Assembly: GCA_002077045.2 (NCBI GenBank)
Contig: KZ111168.1
Coordinates: 138,122 to 202,121 of the forward strand
Source of the DNA: Rachicladosporium sp. CCFEE 5018
Lineage: Eukaryota; Ascomycota; Dothideomycetes; Cladosporiales; Cladosporiaceae
Direction: 5' to 3'
Length of the DNA: 64,000 nt
How positions within the stretch are numbered: position 1 is the first letter of the stretch; each line of letters begins with the position of its first letter. The notes beneath the pieces were generated by a model. It was not told the origin of the DNA. It saw only the letters and a list, made by a program, of their open reading frames with translations, and did not search any database. The position numbers and the translations under genes were made by a program. Positions 55,007 to 64,000 of the stretch are shown piece after piece.

Positions 55007-56247
55007 TCATTGCTCAGTGACCAGCACCATCTTCTCCCTCTCACTTCTCCGGGCCTTTAACCCCTTCTTCGAGTGCTTCCTCTCATTCTCCTCTTTGCGC
55101 TTGATCGACTTCAGCTCCTCACTCTTGATCTCACCTGCCTTCTTCACCTGCTTCGGTACGTGTCTGTGCCTGGCAATCCGTCTGATCTCGGGCATATGCT
55201 TGTACCTCTGCTTCAGCGCCTCATCATACTCCAGTTTCTGCCGTTGCGCAGCACTCTTCACCCCTTGCCGGGCTGATGCTTTCGCACGCCAGAGGCGCAC
55301 ATTGCCATCATCAGAGCCGGACAGAACGTAATTGTTGTCTGGCGTCCACGCGCATGAGAACACACGCTGCATACGCTTAGTGTGGTATATATCTCTGCTG
55401 TGGCCCTCATTGCGTTTCCAGAGACGAATGCTGCGATCGTATGACGCGGATACAAGCTCTTCGCCGGTGGGAGAAAAGTCGATGTCCATCACTGCGCTCA
55501 CATGGTCTTTGAGGATGTTCATGGCACGCGATAGGTTGCGAGAGTCGAACAGATAGATGTTATGGTCTTCGTTCGCGACTGCGAGATTGAAAGCCTCCAT
55601 TGGATTCCACGCAACAGCGTTCGAAGAGAGTGTAAGTACAGAGCGATGAAGGGGAGAAGTCGTTCGGAGGTCATAGAGTACCAGCGAGCGATCTGACGCT
55701 GTCGAAGCTAGTAGAGAAGTTTCAGACTGATTGAAAGCCAGCGAAGTGATCGTGTCTACACTCGTCGGCCAAGCTAATGTCTGTGTCGGCCCAGCATTCG
55801 GTCGATTCAGATCATAAAGCGATATAGCCGACGACGCAACAGCAAATGCTGGCTCCTTCCGGTGCCTTGTGATCGCAGTAAAAGCGTTATTGCCCAACCA
55901 TGTCGCCACTGGTGCACTACCCGTTGGCGTGTGGTATGGGTCAAACAGCTTCACCGTGCGATCGCTCCCGCAGGACAGTAACTTCTGATCCTGTGTCCAG
56001 CATACGCTCTTCACAACATTCTCATGCGCCTGTGCCTGCCAGACCTCATCCTGTCTCGGCAGATCCCAGACCTTGACTACACCATCTCCACTGCCACTTG
56101 CAAAGCGTTCAAGGGATTTTGGATCCTTAGCGATGGTGTAGACTCCGTCGACATGCCCTTTTCCAAGTTGTGCTACGAAGGGCGCAGCGAACATGCGCTC
56201 CAGCTTCGTTGCGTTCAGAGCTCGCGTGTATTCTCTCGCACGCTCGA
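55007..56247 (-). CDS. SOF1: SOF1-type WD40 protein, copy 3, N-terminus lost in gap
   Basis: Covers from the ERAREYTRALNATKLERMF region to the end; about 33 N-terminal residues are missing because of the N run. WD repeats and Sof1 domain are as in copy 1, with one or two conservative replacements (for example RTNSPLH to RTTSPLH, GEIKGEE to GEIKSEE). The last 470 bases before the gap equal 34185-34654, so its true continuation is at 34655. Confidence 0.92.
55778..56247 (+). repeat. 470-bp contig-end overlap, identical to 34185-34654
   Basis: The last mismatch is at 55777 (A against G at 34184). From 55778 to the gap the sequence equals copy 2, including bases that differ from copy 1. It has the look of overlapping contig ends and places 34655-46054 as the continuation of haplotype B. 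Confidence 0.8.
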
Positions 56248-56347
56248 NNNNNNNNNNNNNNNNNNNNNNNNNNNNNNNNNNNNNNNNNNNNNNNNNNNNN
56301 NNNNNNNNNNNNNNNNNNNNNNNNNNNNNNNNNNNNNNNNNNNNNNN
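56248..56347. other. Assembly gap, 100 N, replacing about 10.4 kb of the block
   Basis: Joins SOF1 to the giant coiled-coil gene. In copy 2 these two points (34654 and 45050) are about 10.4 kb apart, with seven genes or gene starts between. Confidence 0.9.
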
Positions 56348-59300
56348 CCACTCCGACGCCAGCTGCAAAGGATCCGTTCAAGGAGACGCCGGCACTGCGA
56401 CCGTCTGTACGGCCGCGATCCTCGATATACGGCGAGAACACGCCACCGTCCGCGACTATGCTCGCACTCCAGACGATGCAGGTGCCAAATGATCCGCTCA
56501 ACGATGTGACGAACCGCTCAGGATCGCCTAGCACGCCCCGAGTAAGCACCAACTATGACTTCTCAAGTCAGCTGCTGAACCTCACAACGATCGCGACCAA
56601 CCTCCAGAAGGAGATGGCAAACCTCAGCAGGCGCAGCAAAGACAATGCGACAGACTTGATCGGTCTGAAGGAGGCCACTTCGAGTCGAGACGAAGACATC
56701 CGCAAGAGTCTGCGCGAGCTTGCCACATCAGTCACCACACAGGCTTTGCTAGGACCGCCTCCTGCCGTTGGGAGTCAAAGCCGGAGTACTAGCAGTTACG
56801 GCGCCAACTTCCTCGACAGCAGAGCTTTCAACTCGCCACCGTCGGCGACGAAGACGTACTCTATTCCACGTGCAGCGAGCGCACACAGCTTCATGGAGGA
56901 CGTACGTGTTGGCTCTCCGTCGCCATACTCAGTCGAAGGTGCTGCAAGCGTGGCCATGCTCGAGAAGATCATTCGCGAGATGGTCACGAAGGAAGGCCAG
57001 GAACGTCTCCTCGGTACACTCAACGAGCTGTTCGACAAGAGCTCCAAGGAGAATGTCGAGGCTGCCAGGAAGGTCGAGCAGCTCGCTCAGTTCATCAAGG
57101 AGAAGTCTGAGTCGCAAGCGCTTGTACCCGTTATACGAGATGTGCATGGTGGACCGCCGAAGCTGGAGCTCAACTTTGACTCGCCTCGCTCGTTGGAGAA
57201 GGTGCGTGAGGCCGCTGCGAATGCGGCCGCGAAGCCTGCGCAAGACGAGGAAATGTTCAAGCTGTTGCAGCGCATCAAAGACAGCATTGTGGCGACTGGC
57301 GGCACGACTGCGGAGGTCAAGGGTCTGACCCGCGATCTCCGTGGAGAGGTGCTGGGCATGGGCCGTGATCTGGGTCGCAAGCTTGATCAAATCAGCGAGG
57401 CACAGCTGAACAGTACCCTGGACCGGTCTATCGAAGACGGGGAGGGCAAGCAGAACCTTGACGAGATCCATCGCATTGTCGAGGAAGGACTTAGCGAGCT
57501 GAAAGACCACATACACTCAATGCTGCGGGAGAGGCAAGAGCAAGATGACGATACTTACAAGCAGCTTGCCGTCGCGCGTGGTGGCCCAAGTGGCGAGGAG
57601 ATGGCCGCTGTGGTCAAGCATGCACTTCACGAGCACCATCAATCAAGCAAAGGCGTAGAGATTGAGATCGAGCGACCCACCCTGGACCGCGAAGGCGTGT
57701 TGGAGGCTGTCAAAGACGGCTTGAAGGACTTCGAGCCGAACATCGAGCTCCAACAATTCGGTCTCGAGCGTGATGAGATCCTCGCAGTACTCAGAGAAGG
57801 TCTGGAAGAGCATCAATCGACTCGCGAGCTACCTGCGACATCTGGCTTCGACAAGGCCGAGGTCTTTGAAGTCATGCAGGAGGCACTTAAGGGCTTCCAA
57901 CCTGGCGCACCAGTCGAGTTCGTGCAGCAGATCAAGGATGAGATCCTCGCCGACGTCCGCCTCGCAGTCGAAGATTTCAAAGCCTCCCCCGCGGCGCCCT
58001 CGCTTGAGGACGATGCGATCCGTGCGATCGTCTCCGCAGCTGTCAAGGAGGGTCTTGCTGAGCAAGCGCCTGCCATGGCTCGCGAGTTCGAGATTAGCAA
58101 GGACGATTTGTTCGAAGCTGTTAAGGCTAGCTTGGACGGCACCACCATACCCTTCAACTCCTTCGGTGAGAAGGTCCTCACGCAACTTCACGAGCTTGTC
58201 GATGGCATGCGCGTCGAGTTCAAGCAGTACTCTGCTGCCAATGGCAGAGACACAGAGCAAGTCTTGGACGCTGTCAAGGACGGTCTTGAGTCGCTGCGCA
58301 CTGAGATCGAGAGCTATGTCGACCGTGCGCAGGATGTGACTGGCAAGGATGAGATCGTCGACACTGTCAAGGGCGGCCTTGAGCAGCTGAGGAGTGACGT
58401 ACAAGGCTATGTGTTAGCTGGCTCTGGCAACGACACCGGCAAAGCGGATATGCTCGAGTACATCAAAGCTGAGTTCGAGGACTTGCACGAGACGATCAAG
58501 GCGCTGCGGGATGGCGAAGACGAAAAGATCAGCAATGCTCCAGCCATCGTGCTGGCTATCAGGGAGGGACTTGAGGACCTGAAGTCGCATGCAGGGCGGA
58601 GTCGTGGCATTGATGGTGACGATGAAGACTCTCGCGAAGAGATGTTCGAGGCTATGAAGGAAGAATTCGAACAGCTCAAGTCGGCTGTGCTCAATGCGAA
58701 TCACACTGACAAAGGCGAGCTCATTGAGACGATTCAAGACTCGATGGGCGCTCTGCATGCGAAGCTCGATGGTAGCGATCTCGGTGCGCGCTCTGTAAAC
58801 GGCCAAGAGGATTTCCTGCACGCTCTGCACGAGGAACTTGCATCACTGAAAGCCGGTCTTCCAGCATCTGCTGCTATGGCTGGTGATGACCGTGAGATCA
58901 TCGTCGAAGGCGTTCGCCAGACGCTTGACGACCTACGCACCCAGCTTTCAGCAGACCACAGCGATGCAGCTGCCGAGGCCCTGGGCGCCATCAGAGAGGA
59001 GCTCGAGACCTTCAAGCACAGCATGAACACTTCTGTGGTCCTCAGTGGTGGCCGAAGCAGCGAGCCGATCAATCATGAAGCATTGTCTGCTCTCCGCGAA
59101 GGGCTCGAAGACATCAAGGAGACCCTCGCCAAGTCGCCTCACTCTAGCCATCCCGTTCCAGACGAGCTTGTTGAGGCCATGCGCGGCGAGTTCGAGAACC
59201 TCCGCACCTCTATCGCCACATCTGTCGTGCATTCGTCTTCCAACGATGACCTGGCTGATGCACTTCGTCTGGGTCTCGATGATCTTCGCAGCGATTTGGA

Positions 59301-62300
59301 GAAGAAGCTGGACTCACCCGAGCGCACTCAAGCGCAGACGAGCGAGATGCTAGATGCCATCAATGAAGGTCTCGACACGCTTCGCATCGATCTCGTGAAG
59401 ACCATTGACAAGCCGCTGGATATGACCGTCAACTACGAGATCCTTGAGACGCTCAAAGACGGTCTGGCTTCGCTGAGGGAGGAGCTCGACATCCTGAGGA
59501 CGGGCAAAAAATTCAGATCCGCCTCTGGCGTAGGTGGCGAGATGGTGCTCGCTGATATCAACGAGGCTGGCGAGACACGCGAGCTATCGCCCGAGGACGT
59601 GGCTGCTGCAGAGGCTGCTTCGAGCGGTACTGGTGATGCGAAGAGCATGAAGCGCGAGGATCTGGGCAAGATCGAAGTCATGCTCGCACAGCTGCAGATC
59701 AAGATCGAGGCTATAGACGCTACTATTCAAGACTCAGCTGCTGCCGCGCACAGGCCTGAGGTGTCGACCAAGGCTGATCTGGAGCACATTCAGCACTCGA
59801 TCGCTGGACTGCAGGCCGCGATCACGATCTTGGCAGCGAAGGAGATTGTGATGCCTGAGCCAGTGGCGCCTCCAACACCCGAGGGCATCGCGATGAAGGA
59901 AGACACTGATGCTTTAGAGACGCTTCTTCGAAATACCAAAGGGCAGATCGAGGACCTCGTGGTTGTTGGCCTGCCTCTTCACCCCGACACTGCCAGCAAA
60001 GAGCACATTGACGCAATCGACGCAAACATCACAGTCACTCGCGAAGCCGTCGACGCCTTGGCCGACAAGCTCAACGACACCACCGCTTCGAAGGAGGATG
60101 TTGACCTCGTCGCCGTCCTCGCCCAGGATGTCAAGACCCTCTCCGAAGAGATTCGCGACAAGCTCGAAGCGCAACCCTCAGAAGATGAGCAAGCAACCCG
60201 CATGACGAAAGCGGATCTCGACGTGCTAGGCGTGATCTGCACCGAGATCAAAGTCAAGGTCCAGGAGATGGAGCTGCCCGACGTCGCGGACATGCCTACC
60301 AAAGCCGACATGGAGCAGCTGCAAGGTCTGATCGCGGACTTCAAGGAGAGCCACGATAAGATGAAGGACAGCTATGAGAGCGATATCGCAATCACAGCCA
60401 AAGCCTTCGATGACCGGAAACAGGAGTTTGATGACACGGTGAAGCATATCGAGGATGTGAAGATGAGCTTGATGGAGTTGAAGGATGATGTTATGGTCAA
60501 GTTCGCGGACTCGGAGAGTGGTGTCAACACGCTTGGAGAGGCGCTGAAGGGTATCGAGGAGAGGGCTTTGGGCGAGGAGTTGCGCGGCGAGGTCAAGGAG
60601 GTGCTGGAGATCGTCAGGGCGGAGTTCGAGAAGGCGCACGGGAGTCTGGAGGCCATGAAGGTGGATCATGATGCGCACTCTTCCAGGAGCCTGGAGAAGC
60701 AGGGCGAGCATAAGGAGGCTACTGTGCTTGAGCTTGGCGTCAAGCTGGATGTGCTGTTCGATGGCCTCATGGCGAAGTTCGATGACGCCCAGCGGGCTGC
60801 TGAAGAGAAGGCGCTGGCGCTTGAGGAGAAGACTGTCGCGCAGGAGGAGCTCTTCAGTAAGACCAACGCCATGGCCGACGATCTGAAGCTATCGATCGAC
60901 ACGCTCGGCACGACGCTTACGAGTTTCACCACCTCGTACCCGGAGGCCATGGACAAAGTATGCGCAGACTCGAAGACAGTCTACAATCGCGTCGACGACG
61001 TATGCAACAAGCTCGACGAGACTCAGCAAGGTGTCGCGCACGAGCATGGCGTTACTAGAGACGAGGTTCTCCGAGTTCTGGCGGCTGTCGATACTGTGCA
61101 GAGCGATCTGACCGAGCACAACCCGCGCTTCATGGTCAGCCTCAAGGAGGTGCAGGCGCTGATCGGACAGCACTACGAGCATAGCCAGAAGGCTTCGGAG
61201 ACTGCTGCGGAGCATGCGCAGACTGTACGTGACTTCCACGAGCAGATGCGGACCACGCTGGACTCGAAGCATGCGGAGCTGAGGAGGGACCTGCCCGCGC
61301 TGCTGCCGCCTTCTGCTGAGATGCCGGCGCCGATCATTGCGGAGAAGTATGATGATAGTGCTATGCACGGCAAGCTCGATATTCTCCTTGAGCAGGGCGG
61401 CAAGTACGATGACAGCGCTGTATGCGACAAGCTAGACACCCTCATGGGCCACGTCACGCAGACTGCGGATCCTTCTGCGCAGCTCGAACGCTTGGACAAT
61501 ATCCATGAGAAGGTCATGGCGACTGCCGCAGAAGTTTCGGCTTTCGTCGCTATGCAGGCCAAGCAGATCAGCGCGGATCACGAGAGCAAGGAGAAGGAGG
61601 CTGAGGAAGTCGCACTCCTACTCGAGCGCAGACTCGTGCAGAAAGACCAGATCGAGTCAGATATCACTGTGCTGAACGAGGAGAAGGATTCCCTCCGCAC
61701 GGCTGTCGAAGTCCTGCGTTCCGAGCGCGAGGCTCTGGCGTCGCAGAAGGCGAAGATGCAAGCCGATGTCAGCAGTCTCGAGACAGCTCTGCAAATCCGC
61801 CGTGAGGAGCTACATGCCATGGACTCTAAGGCTGAGATCATCGAGCGACGCATGCTCGAGGGTGTCATGAACCAGTCTCGCATGCTGCTGCTGGCGAAAT
61901 CTGCTCGCGCTGCCGCACCGCCGGCACCGAGCTCGCCCAAGAAGCCGAAGCCACAGGGTCGCGATCTTAGAGTTCACAGCAATGCGTCGGCGCTGACTAC
62001 TCAGTCGAACGTCTCCAAGCTACCAGAAATGAAGCCGAATCGCAGCCTCGCTCTCAGCCGGCCTGGTGTACAGCGCACCGGCGGTGGCAATCTGACCAGC
62101 AGCCCTGCAGCAGAGCGGCGCATCATGTCGCTCTCCCAAATCTCGCACAACACTCCCGCCAATCCCTCGGCTTTCGCCCGCTCTCCGGCGCCCTCTCTAA
62201 TCGCCTCACCAGCCGGGAAAGGTCTGAGTAGCAGCCACAGCGTCAAGACTAACTTCGCCAATCGTAAGCCCTCCTGGGCTAGTAGCAAGCGTGGCCCAAG

Positions 62301-62874
62301 TCTCAGCGCCTCCGGCTTCAACAAGGAGAACGAATCGACCCTCTCCGAGGAGTCTGAGGGCGAGCTAGAGGGTACCGAGACAGCTGGCGCGTACTCGACG
62401 TTCAACGACCACGGTATGGAGGAGTTCGCTTCTGATGCGGGGACTGAGCGGCGGACTTCGCACCTCAGTCAAGCTGAGAGCCGGGCGACTTTCGACGACG
62501 CTCTCAGCTATTCGGAGGGGCCGACGCCTTCTGGCTTGTCTGAGGATCGGAGAACGAGCTATGGCACTTACGATACTGGCACGGGCAGCTACATGACTGG
62601 CACCGACATCGACCGACGCACCAGCGTCGGCAGCTCGGGCGTCGGCACTGTAGGTGTGGAGTCATCTATCGCAAACGAAGGAGCCGATGGGCAGGCGCAA
62701 GGAGAGAGACAGGCCGAGGAGAGAGAGGTGCTGAGACTTGAGGCGCCACCTTTGGTTTGGGGTGAGGGGGAGAAGGGTGTTCATGCGCCGCCTAGTGATA
62801 GTGGGTTGGGGACTGATCTGCCGACTGCGACTTTTAGTGTGGATGGGAGTGCGGCGGAGTACTTTCGTTCTTGA
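56348..62874 (+). CDS. Giant coiled-coil repeat protein, 3' part (joins in frame to 18706-19547)
   Basis: With the 5' part at 18706-19547 this makes 2,312 residues without introns. Layout in joined numbering: Ser/Pro-rich disordered region (1-200), short helices (200-500), about 22 degenerate modules of 30-40 residues (about 505-1185) with a core such as VLDAVKDGLESLRTEI, long coiled coil rich in Glu, Lys and Leu (about 1235-1990), and a Ser/Pro-rich disordered tail. There is no P-loop, signal peptide or membrane segment, so the usual fungal label of chromosome segregation ATPase is not supported by a visible catalytic site. Long coiled coil with disordered, phosphosite-rich ends suggests a scaffold of cytoskeleton, septum or nucleus; that is inference. 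Confidence 0.88.
57451..59490 (+). repeat. About 22 degenerate amphipathic modules inside the giant protein
   Basis: Each module has the pattern acidic-x-hydrophobic, then A/T-I/V/M, K/R, D/E, G/E-L/F, E/D, x, L-K/R. Examples: LDEIHRIVEEGLSELK, VLDAVKDGLESLRTEI, IVDTVKGGLEQLRSDV, MFEAMKEEFEQLKSAV, LSALREGLEDIKETL, MLDAINEGLDTLRIDL, ILETLKDGLASLREEL. Spacers are polar and vary in length. Confidence 0.8.
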
Positions 62875-63023
62875 GTATAAGTTGGGATAGCGAGGCGTTG
62901 AGAGGATGAAATCGAGATACCGCAGCGTTCGGTCAGGGGAGTACGGTCATTAAATGCTGGGATGCGTGGGGTAAGGTAGTATATATACCTTCAGTACGCT
63001 CACTTCTACTACTTGCCGGTGTT

Positions 63024-64000
63024 TTAGAGCTTCGCTTTCGCCTGATCCTTCCACTCCAGCTCCTTCAACCGCTTCCTCTGCGTCTTGCCGCTGATCGTCT
63101 TATACGCTCCCAGCCACTCCGCGCTCACAAATTGCACCTTTCTCGGGTATTTGTAAGGCGCTGCATGCTCCTTGCAGAAGTCTTGTAGCTCTCTTGCCAA
63201 TTTCGCTGCGTCCTGTGCAGCTGCAGCTTGCGTCAGTACAACGAATGCTTTCACGACCTCTCCTCGAGAGAAATCTGGCGAGGAAACTACGGCAGACTCG
63301 ACAATGGCCGGGTGCTGTTTGAGCGTGGATTCAACTTCGAATGGCCCGATTCGGTACCCAGAGCTGTTTATCACGTCGTCGTTGCGGCCGACGAACCAGA
63401 AGTAGCCGTCTTTGTCTCGCGTTGCTCTATCGCCCGTGAGGTAGAAGCTCTTCTTCGGTTCGTCAAGCGACGGTCGCAACTTCCGATCCAGCTCCCCTTT
63501 CTCACCAAGGTAGCCGTCGAAGACGCCGAAGAACGGCGAATTCTCGGCTAGGTCGACTTGGATGGCTATATCGCCTTCTATCTCGTTGTCGCACTCGGCG
63601 CCGTCGTCGTCTATGACGCGGAGCGGAACACCGGGAGAAGGGCAACCCATTGAGCCGGGACGTACGGGAGAGCCAGCGAAGTTACCGCACACCAGGATTG
63701 ACTCGGTTTGGCCGTAGCCGTCGCATATCTCCATGCCTGTCGTTTCTCGCCAGAGCTTGATCACTTCTGGATTGAGCGGCTCGCCCGCGCCAGTGCAGTG
63801 TACTAGAGCTTTCGGTCGATTTTGCTCGTAGTGCTTTCTTGAGTCATCGAGCACTAGCTGGCGGTAGGCAGTGGGTGGTGCGCAGAAGGTGGTAATCGGA
63901 TAGCTATGTAATACATCCAGTGTCCGTTTTGGGTCAAATGCCGATCGATCATCGTGTACGAAAAGCCCTGCACCGCAGTTCCAAGCTCCGAAGTAGGACC
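63024..64000 (-). CDS. Acyl-CoA synthetase of the medium-chain/acetyl-CoA type, C-terminal part (5' end outside window)
   Basis: AMP-forming ligase that activates a carboxylic acid to its CoA thioester. The frame is open to the window edge (FGAWNCGAGLFVHDDR region). Adenylation motifs seen are GYGQTE (core A5-like motif), then YLTGDRATRDKDGYFWFVGRNDDVINSSGYRIGP (split here as TGDRATRDKDGYFW and GRNDDVINSSGYRIGPFEVE), and the catalytic Lys in KTISGKTQRKRL near the C-terminus. The pattern is closest to the ACSM/medium-chain or acetyl-CoA-synthetase-like group. No peroxisomal SKL-type ending; it ends KAKL. It is tail to tail with the giant gene, 149 bp apart. Confidence 0.92.
   Translation of the reverse strand, partial: SYFGAWNCGAGLFVHDDRSAFDPKRTLDVLHSYPITTFCAPPTAYRQLVLDDSRKHYEQNRPKALVHCTGAGEPLNPEVIKLWRETTGMEICDGYGQTESILVCGNFAGSPVRPGSMGCPSPGVPLRVIDDDGAECDNEIEGDIAIQVDLAENSPFFGVFDGYLGEKGELDRKLRPSLDEPKKSFYLTGDRATRDKDGYFWFVGRNDDVINSSGYRIGPFEVESTLKQHPAIVESAVVSSPDFSRGEVVKAFVVLTQAAAAQDAAKLARELQDFCKEHAAPYKYPRKVQFVSAEWLGAYKTISGKTQRKRLKELEWKDQAKAKL

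Noticed and set aside
56170..56347. Long frames that read through the N runs, such as one linking the SOF1 antisense strand to the giant gene
   Set aside because: They exist only because N is translated as X. The left part is antisense to SOF1, so the apparent fusion is not real.
1..64000. Mobile elements, tRNA or rRNA genes, CRISPR arrays, or a biosynthetic gene cluster
   Set aside because: No transposase, terminal repeats, tRNA-like A/B boxes or regularly spaced repeats were seen, and the gene order mixes unrelated housekeeping functions. A covariance-model scan for tRNAs was not possible here.

Overview
The window is nuclear DNA of a filamentous or black-yeast ascomycete. The evidence is spliceosomal introns of about 50-65 nt, proteins typical of Pezizomycotina, and moderately GC-rich coding sequence. 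A melanin-type tyrosinase and the presence of two diverged versions of most genes would fit a Dothideomycete black yeast with a diploid or hybrid genome, such as Hortaea werneckii. That species name is an inference, not something the sequence proves.

Layout: one gene block appears up to three times, in contigs joined by runs of exactly 100 N (19548-19647, 46055-46154, 56248-56347). The block order is: zinc alcohol dehydrogenase (+), 555-aa unknown (-), tyrosinase (-), SOF1 (-), CinA-domain protein (+), CYSTM protein (-), NMA111 protease (-), SANT/Myb-like protein (-), about 330-aa unknown (+), RPL27 (-), giant coiled-coil protein (+), acyl-CoA synthetase (-). Copy 1 is 1-19547. Copy 2 is 24554-46054 and is preceded by single-copy ADE2, RPL18 and an AlkB-GRF dioxygenase (19648-25005). 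Copy 3 is 46155-56247 plus 56348 onward. Only its right end carries the 3' part of the coiled-coil gene and the acyl-CoA synthetase.

The copies look like two haplotypes or subgenomes (A and B) laid end to end, not three true tandem copies. Bases 1-8378 match 26008-34385 with no difference found. The first mismatch is at 8379/34386, and the two copies differ steadily after that. The last 430 bases of copy 1 (19118-19547) equal 56348-56777. The last 470 bases of copy 3 before its gap (55778-56247) equal 34185-34654. These overlaps give path A = 19648 to 34385, then 8379-19547, then 56778 onward, and path B = 46155-56247, then 34655-46054. On path A the giant gene joins in frame to a 2,312-residue protein.

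The two versions carry different lesions. Haplotype A tyrosinase has a 4-nt deletion that ends the protein before its C-terminal tail, while B is intact. Haplotype B NMA111 has a nonsense codon (CAG to TAG), while A is intact. Divergence is patchy: near-identical introns sit beside exons that differ by roughly 15%, as expected of an old hybrid or heterozygote partly homogenised by gene conversion.

The genes are mostly housekeeping (purine synthesis, ribosome and rRNA processing, DNA repair, protein quality control) with one secreted copper enzyme. I see no gene cluster, transposon, tRNA or CRISPR array. The most unusual protein is the giant coiled-coil protein, whose middle holds about 22 degenerate modules of 30-40 residues.
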